Assembly (NCBI GenBank): GCA_965242505.1
Contig: OZ251449.1
Location: 3,534,001 to 3,598,000, forward strand
From: UBA2966 sp965242505
Lineage (GTDB): Bacteria; Pseudomonadota; Alphaproteobacteria; UBA2966
DNA: 64,000 nucleotides
Direction: 5' to 3'
The notes beneath the pieces are model-generated. The model saw only the letters and a program-made list of their open reading frames with translations, made no database searches and was not told the origin of the DNA. Positions 55,552 through 63,919 of this stretch are shown here, in pieces (positions within the stretch are counted from its first letter, which is position 1; every line of letters begins with the position of its first letter). The translations under genes were made by a program, and so were the position numbers.

Positions 55552-57642
55552 CTACGTCCCGGCGCGGCGCAGCGGTTCGACCTCGACCCGGTTGTCGTGG
55601 AACACGGCGCCGCCGGCCATGTCCGAATCACGCTCGTCCACGGTCAGGTTGAGGTTCGCCTGCGCGCCGACGATCTTGGGCCAGTAGCCCTTGACGCCTG
55701 CGGCCACGCCGGGCCGCGCGGCGTCGCTGACGGCGATCTCGGCCTCGAACGACCCGCGGTCGTTGAAGACGCGCGCCGCGTCGCCGTCCCGGAGGTTCCG
55801 CGCGGCGGCGTCCTGCGGGTTCAGCGTCACGCGCCGGGGGCCGGCGCGGCGCATCATCTCGGGCATGTTGGCGAAGATGGTGTTGAGGAAGTAGTGCGAG
55901 GCCGGCGCGACGAGGGCCAGGGGATACCGTTTGGCGAGGTCCCCGTCGGTGACCTCGGCGGGCGGCGTGAAGCCGGGCAGGGGATCGAGGCCCAGGGCGG
56001 CGGCCTCCGCGGAGTGGAACTCCAGCTTCCCCGACGGCGTCGGGAACCCGTCGGCGAAGGGCAGGTAGGGCTGCGGCAGGCCGAGGCGCATCCAGCCCTT
56101 CTCCTTGAGTTTCTCCAGGGTGACGCCGGCGAGCGCCGGATGGTCCGAATCGAGGACGGCCCGCGCCAGGTCCTCGTCGCCGTCGTAGAGGCAGGGTTCG
56201 TCGAGGCCCATGGCCCGCGCGAGCCGGCGGAAGATCTCCGTGTGGGGCAGGCACTCGCCCGGCGGTTCGACGGCGGGTTCGTTCCATTGCAGATACATGT
56301 GGCCGTAGGCGTTGTGGACGTCGGCGTGCTCCGTCTGCATGGTCGAGGGCAGCACGACGTCGGCGTAGTCGACGGTGTCGGTGGGGAAGTTGTCGATGAC
56401 GACCGTGAACAGGTCCTCGCGCGCGAGGCCGCGCCGCAGCGTCCCCTGCCGGGGCGAGCTCGCCGCCGGGTTGGCGCCGTAGAGGATCAGCGCGTCGACC
56501 GGGGGATCGTCGAATTCGAGCAGGATCTCGCCCATGCGGGTCGTGGTCAGCTCGCGCGTCGCCTGGGGGGCGAGGTCCCCGCGCCGGAGCTTGCCGACGT
56601 TGCCGGGGAACGCCGCGCCGGTCGAGTAGATGGCGCCGCCGCCGGGCAGCCGCCAGTCCCCGGTCACCGCCGGGACGGCGTTGAGGACGCGGATGGCCAT
56701 GCCGCCGCCGGCGTGGCGCTGCATCCCCATGGACGACCGGATGGCGGTGGGCCGCGTCGTCGCGAGGCGCCGGCCGAGCGCGGCGACGGTGTCGACGGGG
56801 ATCCCGCAGATCTCCGAGACCCGCTCCGGCGGGTACTCGAGGATGCGCTCGCGGAACGCGGGCCAGCCGTTCGTATGCCGGTCCAGGTAGTCCGCGTCCT
56901 CGGCGCCCATGCCGACGACGACGTTGAGCAGCCCGAGGGCGAGCGCCGCGTCCGTCCCCGGCAGGATGGGGACGTGCTCGTCGGCCCGCGCCGCGGTCCG
57001 GGTGCGGATGGGGTCGATGGCGACCAGGTGGGCGCCGTTCCGCCGCGCCTCGGAGATGAAGCGCCAGGCGTGGTTGCCGGTGGACAGCGGGTTATAGCCC
57101 CACAGGATGACGAGCTTCGCGCGGGGCAGGTCCTCCGGGTCCATGCCGGTGCTCTGGCCCAGGGTGGTCGACGCGCCGGCGACGCCGGAGACGGCGCAGA
57201 TGGTGACCCGGTGCCGCGACGCGCCGAGCGCGTTCCACAGGCGGAAGCCGGCTCCCCACATGCCCTGGAGGAAGCCCATGTGCCCGGTGCCGCAGCAGGG
57301 CCAGACGGCCTCGCCGCCGCGGGCCGCGATGACGCCCTTCAGCCGCGCGGCGATCTCGTCGAGGGCCTCGTCCCAGCCGATGCGCTCGAACTTGCCGGCG
57401 CCCTTCGGGCCGACGCGCCGCAGCGGGTGGAGCAGGCGGTCCGGCGCCCGCGCGTGCTCGAGGTAGCGGTTGACCTTGACGCACAGGTTGCCGCGGGTGA
57501 ACGGGTGGTCGCGCGCGCCGCGCAGGCCGACGGCGCGGCCGTCCTCGACCGTCACGTCCCAGCTGCACGTGTCGGGGCAGTCGAGCGGACAGGCCCCCCG
57601 CGCGACGCGCCGGCCTTCCGCGCGCCCGATGTCCGTCGCCAT
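55552..57642 (-). CDS. Molybdopterin-dependent oxidoreductase, copy 3
   Basis: A 696-aa paralogue of copy 1 with no gaps between them (constant 4722-bp offset from 55552-57615 to 50830-52893). The start at 57642 (MATDIGRAEGRR) has GAAGGG 5 bases upstream; an ATG at 57678 is possible. The 4Fe-4S motif RGACPLDCPDTC and the GNLCVK Cys are intact. About 99 percent of the last 930 bp and of a central 250 bp equal copy 1, with about 80 percent between (by eye), as expected for gene conversion. Substrate unknown. Confidence 0.88.
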   Translation of the reverse strand: MATDIGRAEGRRVARGACPLDCPDTCSWDVTVEDGRAVGLRGARDHPFTRGNLCVKVNRYLEHARAPDRLLHPLRRVGPKGAGKFERIGWDEALDEIAARLKGVIAARGGEAVWPCCGTGHMGFLQGMWGAGFRLWNALGASRHRVTICAVSGVAGASTTLGQSTGMDPEDLPRAKLVILWGYNPLSTGNHAWRFISEARRNGAHLVAIDPIRTRTAARADEHVPILPGTDAALALGLLNVVVGMGAEDADYLDRHTNGWPAFRERILEYPPERVSEICGIPVDTVAALGRRLATTRPTAIRSSMGMQRHAGGGMAIRVLNAVPAVTGDWRLPGGGAIYSTGAAFPGNVGKLRRGDLAPQATRELTTTRMGEILLEFDDPPVDALILYGANPAASSPRQGTLRRGLAREDLFTVVIDNFPTDTVDYADVVLPSTMQTEHADVHNAYGHMYLQWNEPAVEPPGECLPHTEIFRRLARAMGLDEPCLYDGDEDLARAVLDSDHPALAGVTLEKLKEKGWMRLGLPQPYLPFADGFPTPSGKLEFHSAEAAALGLDPLPGFTPPAEVTDGDLAKRYPLALVAPASHYFLNTIFANMPEMMRRAGPRRVTLNPQDAAARNLRDGDAARVFNDRGSFEAEIAVSDAARPGVAAGVKGYWPKIVGAQANLNLTVDERDSDMAGGAVFHDNRVEVEPLRRAGT

Positions 57643-57743
57643 TCGCCGCCCTTCGCGGATGCGGATACAATGCGCCACGATACGCGACCGGCCGGCGCGC
57701 GCCGGCCGGTCGACCGGGCCACTCTAGCGCACGGGAGCGTCCG

Positions 57744-58829
57744 ATGCATGTCTCGAATCGCGCCTCCCCGTTCCGGTCCGCGGACGGGGCGCCGTCCGCG
57801 GCCGCCGAGGTCGGCCTGTCCCACGGCCGTTACCCCCGCGCGCGCTTCGCCCACACGCCGACGCCGCTCGAGGCCATGCCCAACCTGACGCGGCTGCTGG
57901 GCGGCCCCGGCCTGTACGTCAAGCGGGACGACCTCACCGGCCTCGCGTTCGGCGGCAACAAGGTCCGGCAGCTCGAATACTACTTCGGGGACGTCGTGGA
58001 GAAGGGCGCCGACACGGTCATCACCACCGGCGCGACGCAATCGAACCACGCGCGCGTGACCGCCGCCATGGCGCGCCGGCTCGGCCTCGACTGCGAGGTG
58101 CAGCACGAGCGGCGGACGCCCGGCCGCGATGAAGCCTATTACCGGTCGGGCAACGTGCTGCTGCTGAAGCTCATGGGCGTCCGCCTGCACGACTATCCGG
58201 AGGGCGAGGACGAGGACGGCGCGGACGCCGCCCTCCACGAGATCGCCGCCCGCGTCCGTTCGGAGGGCGGCAGGCCCTACGTCATCCCGCTGGCGCCCGC
58301 GCACCCGCCGCTGGGCGCCCTCGGTTACGTCGACATGGTCGACGAGCTCCTCGAACAGGCGCGGGAGCGGGACCTCGGGATCGACGCGATCGTGACGCCG
58401 ACGGGCAGCGCCTCCACCCACGGCGGCATTCTCGCCGGCCTGCGCGCGCGGGGCAGCGGCATCCCGGTGTACGGCGTCTGCGTCCGGCGCCGCGCCGAGG
58501 CCCAGCGCGAGCGGGTCCTGGACCGCGCGCGGGCCGCCGCCGGGCTCCTCGGCCGGCGGGACCTGATCGGGGAGGGCGACGTCGAGGTCGACGATTCGTG
58601 GCTCGGCCCCGGCTACGGCCTTCCCGACGACCGCCTGATGGAGGCCATCCGGCTGGCGGCGGAACGCGAGGCGCTGATCGTCGATCCGGTCTACAGCGGC
58701 AAGGCCCTCGCGGGACTGATCGGCCTCGTCCGCCGGGGCGCGTTCGGCGAGGGCGAGAACGTCGTCTTCGTCCACACCGGCGGGACGCCGGCGCTGTTCG
58801 CCTACACGGGGATGTTCGAGGGCCTTTGA
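57744..58829 (+). CDS. D-cysteine desulfhydrase / ACC deaminase-family PLP enzyme
   Basis: A 361-aa PLP-dependent lyase. The PLP Lys is in LAFGGNKVRQLEYYFG; other family marks are TTGATQSNHARVTAAMARRLG, TPTGSASTHGGILAGLRA (phosphate loop) and FVHTGGTPALFAY. Homologues degrade D-cysteine to pyruvate, sulfide and ammonia, deaminate ACC, or split L-cysteate (CuyA, giving sulfite). The presence of TauD-type and phosphosulfolactate genes in the region makes the cysteate reading attractive but not proven. It is divergent from oxidoreductase copy 3 by 101 bp. Confidence 0.87.
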   Translation: MHVSNRASPFRSADGAPSAAAEVGLSHGRYPRARFAHTPTPLEAMPNLTRLLGGPGLYVKRDDLTGLAFGGNKVRQLEYYFGDVVEKGADTVITTGATQSNHARVTAAMARRLGLDCEVQHERRTPGRDEAYYRSGNVLLLKLMGVRLHDYPEGEDEDGADAALHEIAARVRSEGGRPYVIPLAPAHPPLGALGYVDMVDELLEQARERDLGIDAIVTPTGSASTHGGILAGLRARGSGIPVYGVCVRRRAEAQRERVLDRARAAAGLLGRRDLIGEGDVEVDDSWLGPGYGLPDDRLMEAIRLAAEREALIVDPVYSGKALAGLIGLVRRGAFGEGENVVFVHTGGTPALFAYTGMFEGL

Positions 58830-58882
58830 ACCCGGTCGGCGCGCGCCGGGGCGCGTTCGGCGGGGGGGAGCGGAGGGGAGCG

Positions 58883-59443
58883 ATGGAACAGGTGGCGTTT
58901 CGCGCCATGAAGGACGGCGTTCGGGAGGAGTACGAGTTCCTCGGCGCCCTGGAGGAGGCGTGGGTCGGGGGCCAGGCGGGCCGCGTCCTCGAGGCGATGG
59001 CCCTGCTCGACGGCTCCCTCGGGGGCTACCGGGTCAGCCGGCTGACGCACTGCCTCCAGACGGCGACCCGGGCCGAGCGCGACAACGCCGACGACGAGAT
59101 GGTGTTCGCGGCGCTCATTCACGACATCGGCGACGTCCTGGCGCCGCGCAACCACGCCGCGATCGCCGTCGGGATCATGCGCCCCTACGTGCGCGAGGAG
59201 GTGGCGTGGGTGACCGAACAGCACGGCGTCTTCCAGGAGTACTACTACGGCCACCTCGTCGGTCGCGACAGGAACGCGCGCGAGGCGCACCGCGGCCACC
59301 GGTGGTTCGATTCCTGCGCCAACTTCTGCGAGCACTGGGACCAGGCGGCGTTCGACCCCGACTACGACACCCGTCCGCTGGCGCATTTCGCGCCGCTGGT
59401 CGAGGACATCCTGTCGCGGCCCGCGTGGCGGACGGCGGAGTGA
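58883..59443 (+). CDS. HD-domain protein (PhnZ/inositol-oxygenase-like)
   Basis: A 186-aa HD-fold protein. Metal ligands: His in RLTHCLQTA, the HD pair in AALIHDIGDVLAPRNH, the following His, and later His in VTEQHGVFQEYYYGHLVG and Asp near FEHWDQAAFDPDYD. The short size and the HGVFQEYYYGHL segment fit the PhnZ-like diiron oxygenase group, which cleaves C-P or C-C bonds; a nucleotide phosphohydrolase is the alternative. It lies 53 bp after the D-cysteine desulfhydrase-like gene and probably shares its transcript. Confidence 0.78.
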   Translation: MEQVAFRAMKDGVREEYEFLGALEEAWVGGQAGRVLEAMALLDGSLGGYRVSRLTHCLQTATRAERDNADDEMVFAALIHDIGDVLAPRNHAAIAVGIMRPYVREEVAWVTEQHGVFQEYYYGHLVGRDRNAREAHRGHRWFDSCANFCEHWDQAAFDPDYDTRPLAHFAPLVEDILSRPAWRTAE

Positions 59444-59747
59444 GGCGGGCGGCGGAACCGCTGGCTTCGGGAGGCCTGGACGTCGATTCCTTCCCCCGCG
59501 CGCTCAGGCGTTCTCACGGCGTGGGACGAGGTTGGCGATGGAGTGGCCGGGATGCCATCCGCAACGATCGCGCGTCGCCCGAGAGAGAGTGGCGGCACGT
59601 GGTGGCGTGAAAAATTCACTTGACTCGGCGTGGGTTCATCGTCGACACGATGAGTCCACGTCACATACGCTCCGCCGACAACGCCTTGATGGCTTCGGCA
59701 TATATCACCCGCCCACCGCCCTGTGTGGCGTGGGCGTCGATCACCTC
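59444..59747. other. Gene-poor region before the NYN gene, with a hairpin
   Basis: No supported gene. It holds TTGACT at 59620 without a convincing -10, and a hairpin with CGCCCACCGCC (59710-59720) pairing with GGCGTGGGCG (59727-59736), just before the terminator at 59748. A small transcript of about 100-150 nt ending at that terminator is possible. Confidence 0.4.
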
Positions 59748-59777
59748 AGGAGGGCTCGCACATGAGCCCTCCTTTTT
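59748..59777 (+). terminator. Intrinsic terminator upstream of the NYN gene
   Basis: A perfect 10-bp stem AGGAGGGCTC / GAGCCCTCCT with a 6-base loop (GCACAT), followed by TTTT. The best intrinsic terminator in the window. It ends 41 bp before the NYN start, so it closes an upstream or leader transcript, or works as an attenuator. Confidence 0.8.
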
Positions 59778-59818
59778 GGTGGGCATCCGGACGATACCCC
59801 TGAAACGGGAGAGCCATC

Positions 59819-60415
59819 GTGCGCAACGTGAAGCTGTATGTCGATTTCTGGAATTTCCAGATCCGTTGGAACTAGGAAATGCGAGGGCTCGCGCCTACCC
59901 CACGCATCGCGTGGGAAAAGGCGCCGGACGTTCTTTGCTCCGAGCTACCCTCCGCCATCGGCTCGGGCGAGAGGTACGCTTATCGAGGCATACACGTCTA
60001 TGCCTCCGTCGATCCCCGAAAGAGCAGCAAGGACGAAGGTCTGAAGCGTTATCTCCATTACCTTGGCCAGCAGACAGGCTTTCAAGTTCAAGTAAGGGAC
60101 CGGAAGGTGAAAAAAGACAGCTGCCCTCATTGCGGTCGGGACATCGAGCGCATGGTCGAAAAGGGTGTCGACGCATCCATCGTGACCGCTCTTTACGAAG
60201 GCGCGCTCAACGGCTCATACGACATCGCCCTGCTGCTTTCCAATGACACCGACCATATTCCCGCGATCCGGACGATACAGGATCGGCTCAACAAACAGAT
60301 CGTGCATGTAGGGTTCAAGCTGGGCGGGAACGAGATTCGTTCGGCGACATGGGGTCATATTCAGCTCGACGGCAACATGGCCGAACGTCTGAAACGGCCC
60401 CATCAGTCGAGCTGA
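59819..60415 (+). pseudogene. NYN-domain (PIN-like) RNase with in-frame amber codon
   Basis: Reads VRNVKLYVDFWNFQIRWN, then TAG (59873-59875), then EMRGLAPTPRIAWEKAP in the same frame to 60415. NYN features are present on both sides: first acidic residue in YVDFWN, the CPHCG zinc pair, EKGVDASIVTALYEGAL and LLSNDTDHIPAI. The single stop separates the first catalytic Asp from the rest; a start after the stop (ATG 59879) would lose it. Length without the stop (about 198 aa) is normal. Either an early pseudogene or a read-through case. Confidence 0.8.
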
Positions 60416-60477
60416 CCGATTCCATCACCGATCATGCGCCCGGTTGGAGGTCTCGCCGAAAGGGCGGTCTTCCGTGC

Positions 60478-61155
60478 TCAGGCCACGTCCAGCAGTCCGC
60501 GCAGGTCCGGTCCCTCGGCGTCGGCGGAGAATTCGGGCAGCAGCGTCCGGTCGCCATCGCGGTTGTTCCAGTAGCAGGCGACGCCCGCCGACTTCGCGCC
60601 GATCACGTCGTTGGCGCTGCCGGCGACGTGCAGATAGTCCCCGCGCCCGATGCCGAGCGCCTCGATCGGCAGGTCGTAGACCTCCGGCGCGGGCTTGTAG
60701 ACGCCGCAGTCCTCCGTCGAGAAGACGTGGTCGAACCCGACGGACAGCTCGCCGGCGATGCTTTCGAGCATGGCGCGGTCGCCGTTCGACAGGATCGCCA
60801 GCTCGCGGCCCCGCGACTTGAGCTCGCCCAGCACCTCGGCGGCCTCCGGCCACGGCCGGAGCGGATACCAGGCGGCGATCAGTTCGTCCCGGCGGTCGGC
60901 GGGGACGGCGATGCCGTGTCTGGCGGCCGCGTGGTCGAGGGCGAGCGCGGTGCAGTCGTGGAAGCTCACGCGGCCGCGCCCGAGGGCGTTCGACAGCGCG
61001 GCGACGCCGAGCTGGCCGGCCCGCCAGTCGGCCAGGAAGGGCTCCGCGACCCCGGCCGGCGGCGCCAGGAGCCGGTCGATGACGGGCGCCAGCGTGGCGC
61101 GGAAGTCGACGAGGCCGGTGTAGGCGTCGAAGGTGATCAGACGGTAATCGGCCAT
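60478..61155 (-). CDS. HAD-superfamily hydrolase, 2-haloacid dehalogenase type
   Basis: A 225-aa HAD enzyme. Nucleophile Asp is in LITFDAYTGLVDF, motif II Ser/Asn is in LAILSNGDRAML, motif III Lys in CGVYKPAPEVYDL, and the acidic motif IV in VAGSANDVIGAKSAG. The FDAYTGL start and the cap (about 15-90) match (S)-2-haloacid dehalogenase type II, which removes halide from alpha-halo acids. Phosphatase activity is the alternative. The ATG at 61155 gives the usual N-terminus (MADYRLITF). Confidence 0.85.
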   Translation of the reverse strand: MADYRLITFDAYTGLVDFRATLAPVIDRLLAPPAGVAEPFLADWRAGQLGVAALSNALGRGRVSFHDCTALALDHAAARHGIAVPADRRDELIAAWYPLRPWPEAAEVLGELKSRGRELAILSNGDRAMLESIAGELSVGFDHVFSTEDCGVYKPAPEVYDLPIEALGIGRGDYLHVAGSANDVIGAKSAGVACYWNNRDGDRTLLPEFSADAEGPDLRGLLDVA

Positions 61156-61435
61156 GCGGCGGCGCTCCTCTCCTCTCCATTGCCGATGCGCGTAGGCGCG
61201 CCGTCGGCCCGCGCGTTCCCCCGCCCCTTGTAGCACACCGCCGGCGCGCGCCGCGGGGAGGGGGGAAGGGCCGGGGCGCCGTTCGCCGGGTCCGTCGCGA
61301 TGAACCATCCCTCGTCACGAGCAACCCCGACCGGCGCCATTCCGTCGGCATCGCGGCGAAAGGCGGTCATTGGAACCTCGATCACCCGGCCCTTCAAGAT
61401 GCGCGTTCTTTCCTGAGGGCGCTTCAGCCGGCATT
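61156..61435. other. Gene-poor gap upstream of the HAD gene
   Basis: A small minus-strand frame here (ending RDADGMAPVGVARDEG-like sequence) has no recognisable family, no clear ribosome site and an uneven composition, so it is not called. Nothing else supported is seen. Confidence 0.4.
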
Positions 61436-61562
61436 TCTCATATCGGCAGGGATCGAAGATCGCGCGGCGTTGCGGGGACCCCCCTCCCGACCTCCCCCCT
61501 GTCAGGGGGGAGGAGTGTGAATGGCTTCCCCCTTGCAGGGGGAGGGTCGGGGTGGGGGACCG
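61436..61562. repeat. Composite palindromic repeat cluster 18 (C, B, A, inverted)
   Basis: Inverted C (GCATTTCTCATATCGGCAGG), inverted B, then inverted A (CCCCCTTGCAGGGGGAGGGT) close to the protease stop at 61566. A complete C-B-A set in reverse order relative to cluster 8. Confidence 0.85.
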
Positions 61563-61565
61563 CGG

Positions 61566-62375
61566 TCACAGACGGCGGCGGCGGGAGGGGGGGCGCACGT
61601 CGCAGACGACCTTGGCCACGCGCAGGTCCCGGCGGAGCTCGTCGCCCCGTCCCGTGAAGTCGCCGGCGGCGAGAGCGGCGGCCCGCGCGTCGGGATCGGG
61701 CGCCACGCCGGCCTCGGCCAGCAGCCAGCGGATCGACGCCGGGTCCGACGTCATCACGCGGCCCCGGCGCTCGGACGCCGCGACCGCGACGCCGACCACC
61801 GCGCCCCGCTCGTCGATCATCGGCCCCCCCGACAGCCCGCCGAGGGCGGGCAGGCGGTCGGGGACGCGGCGGCGCTCGGCCCAGGCGAGAATGGGCTCGT
61901 CCGTCCGGTAGCGCCCCACCGACCGCAGACGCGCGCGCCCCATGAACCGGGCGTGGACGTCCCCCGGCGCGCCCTGGGGATAGCCGATGGCGAAGCCGTC
62001 CTGTCCGCGCCGGGGGGATGCGGCGGCGAGGGGGAGGGGCTCCGGGTAGAGGTCCGCCGACAACAGGGCGAGGTCGGCGTCGGGATGGAGAACCACCCGC
62101 CGGACCCTGGCGGCCCGCCGGGGCGCGGTGACGAGGCCGACGCTGTCGCAGCCGTCGGCGACGTGGCGCGCCGTCAGCCACCAGTCGCCGCCGATGGCGA
62201 AGGCCGTGCCCGTCGACGGCTGCTTCTCCGGGACCTCGATCGTGAGCGTCGACGCTTCGAGACGTGGCGGCCAGCGCACGTCCTCCTCCCCGGGGAACCG
62301 CAGGTGGGACGCGCCCGCGTAGAGGAACGCGAGGACCGCGGCCAGATAGGCGAGCCGGTCCAGGAAACGGTTCAC
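61566..62375 (-). CDS. Membrane-anchored trypsin-like serine protease
   Basis: A 269-aa protein with an N-terminal membrane anchor (LAYLAAVLAFLYAGASHL) followed by a chymotrypsin-fold domain: His in WLTARHVADGC, Asp in LHPDADLALLSA, and nucleophile Ser in GLSGGPMIDERGAVVGVA. No PDZ domain is present, so it is not a DegP type; likely a periplasmic housekeeping or stress protease. The Arg-rich C-terminal end (PPSRRRRL) is unusual. Confidence 0.83.
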   Translation of the reverse strand: MNRFLDRLAYLAAVLAFLYAGASHLRFPGEEDVRWPPRLEASTLTIEVPEKQPSTGTAFAIGGDWWLTARHVADGCDSVGLVTAPRRAARVRRVVLHPDADLALLSADLYPEPLPLAAASPRRGQDGFAIGYPQGAPGDVHARFMGRARLRSVGRYRTDEPILAWAERRRVPDRLPALGGLSGGPMIDERGAVVGVAVAASERRGRVMTSDPASIRWLLAEAGVAPDPDARAAALAAGDFTGRGDELRRDLRVAKVVCDVRPPSRRRRL

Positions 62376-62405
62376 GGAGCGGTCCGGGGGAGGGACGGGC
62401 CGCGG

Positions 62406-62819
62406 TCAACCGGCGACGGCGGCGGCCGTGATCGCGGCGACGGCGAGCTTGATGGCCGAGAGCACCAGCGCCGCCGCCACCTCGCCCGACTCGATGCGCG
62501 CCGGCAGATCCCGCAGAATCAGGTCGGTCAGGCGGAAGACGACGAGCTGGATGACGAGGGTCAGCAGGCCCCAGATCGCGATGTCGGCGACGTTCACGCT
62601 TACCGACATCGACATGGCGAGGGGAATGGCGAGGCCCAGAACGGCGCCCGACAGCGAGACCGCCGCCGCCACGTTTCCCTCCTTCACCAGCGCCAGGTCC
62701 TTGTGGGGGGTGATGCGGACGTAGGCCGCCACGCCGACGGCCAGCATGGCGACGGTCACGAAGAAATGCAGCAGCAGGACGGGAGATCCCGCCAGGAAGC
62801 TTTGCAGGACGGCGTCCAT
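62406..62819 (-). CDS. DUF350 membrane protein
   Basis: A 137-aa protein with four membrane segments: VLLLHFFVTVAMLAVGVAAYV, the loop VKEGNVAAAVSLSGAVLGLAIPLAMSM, IWGLLTLVIQLVVFRLTDLIL and a C-terminal Ala-rich helix. The KEGNVAAAxSLxG motif identifies DUF350. Function unknown; members often sit beside polyamine aminopropyltransferase-like genes, which are absent here. It stands 30 bp upstream of the protease gene on the same strand. Confidence 0.85.
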   Translation of the reverse strand: MDAVLQSFLAGSPVLLLHFFVTVAMLAVGVAAYVRITPHKDLALVKEGNVAAAVSLSGAVLGLAIPLAMSMSVSVNVADIAIWGLLTLVIQLVVFRLTDLILRDLPARIESGEVAAALVLSAIKLAVAAITAAAVAG

Positions 62820-63043
62820 GATCGGCCCCCGCGGTTGGAGAGGCGCCGGCGCCTCCGGCGACGTCCGCAGCATGGCGCGTCCGGGCGCGCGCGGCAATGC
62901 CGGCCGTTCGATCGCGAGGCGATCGTCGAACTGCGTCGAACCGGCGATTCTCCCTTGCGCGCGCCGCGCGGTTCGCGCAAGGTGCCGGGACGAGGCGGGG
63001 CGCGCGCGACCGATGGCGGCGGGCGGCCCGGCGGGAGCGTGTC

Positions 63044-63334
63044 ATGATCGATGATCTGGGCGGCTTCGCCGCGCTTGCGGCGCTGATGATCGGCTTGATC
63101 GCGTGGCTGCGCGCCGACATGAACCGGCGCATGGACCGGCTTGAGGCGCGCCTGATCGAACGCATGGACGGTATCGAGGCGCGCCTGGGCGAACGCATGG
63201 ACGGCCTCGAGGCGCGCATGGATCGTTTCGAGACCGGCCTGGCCGAGCTTCGCGAACGCATGGCGCGCGTGGAAGGGATGATCGACGGCCTGCGCGAGGC
63301 CATCGTGACGGTGGCGCGCCGCGCCGCGGCGTGA
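63044..63334 (+). CDS. Small membrane protein with periodic coiled coil
   Basis: A 96-aa protein: one N-terminal membrane helix (FAALAALMIGLIAWLRADM) and a coiled coil built from an 11-residue period (RMDRLEARLIE, RMDGIEARLGE, RMDGLEARMDR). The 33-bp units are visible in the DNA as well (GAACGCATGGAC, twice, plus variants). Related small proteins occur near toxin or efflux genes; function here unknown. Confidence 0.7.
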   Translation: MIDDLGGFAALAALMIGLIAWLRADMNRRMDRLEARLIERMDGIEARLGERMDGLEARMDRFETGLAELRERMARVEGMIDGLREAIVTVARRAAA

Positions 63335-63451
63335 CGGGCCTCGCGCGGCGGCGGTAACGGCGCCGACCCCGAACACGGGGCCGAGCCCGGCCGGCGGTCC
63401 GCCGAAGGGGCGGTTTTGACACCCGCCGGGCGATCTGGCAGTAGACCGCCC

Positions 63452-63919
63452 ATGCCACGGTTCGACTCGCGTATCTACGTCCGCGCGTCCGCCGCCCGGG
63501 TCTGGGACGTCCTGTCGGATTTCGGCCGGTACGCCGAATGGAACCCGCTGTTTCCCTCCGCCGAGGGGTCCGTGGCCGACGGCTCCCCCGTGAGATTGAC
63601 GTTGAAGCCGCCGTTCGGGCGGCGCGTCGAGCTGCGGGGCCGGGTCGCGCGCGCGGAACCCGAACGGGCGCTCGTCCTCCAGATGCGCATGGCGGCGCCG
63701 GGCCTCTATCGCTGCCGGTCCGAGTTCGGGATCGAGGCGGAGCCGGAGCCGGAGGCCGTGCGCCTCCACCACGTCCAGATCTACGGCGGCGGCCTCCTGT
63801 CCCTCGTCGCCGGCGCGCGGGGCGTGAAGATGCGCGAGGGGTGCTTCGCGCTCAACCTCGCGGTCAAGCGGCGCGCCGAGGACCGCGACTGGAAGGCGTG
63901 GCCGCGGGCGCGCGGCTGA
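63452..63919 (+). CDS. SRPBCC (START-like) domain protein
   Basis: A 155-aa helix-grip protein, polyketide cyclase/dehydrase type: FDSRIYVRASAARVWDVLSDFGRYAEWNPLF at the N-terminus is the standard motif, followed by beta strands (VRLTLKPPFGRRVELRGRV) and a C-terminal helix (FALNLAVKRRAED). Such proteins bind a hydrophobic ligand; no ligand is indicated. It is the last complete gene in the window; 63920-64000 shows nothing. Confidence 0.85.
   Translation: MPRFDSRIYVRASAARVWDVLSDFGRYAEWNPLFPSAEGSVADGSPVRLTLKPPFGRRVELRGRVARAEPERALVLQMRMAAPGLYRCRSEFGIEAEPEPEAVRLHHVQIYGGGLLSLVAGARGVKMREGCFALNLAVKRRAEDRDWKAWPRARG

Noticed and set aside
61137..61397. 86-codon minus-strand frame before the HAD gene
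   Set aside because: No recognisable family and no ribosome site; overlaps the HAD start.
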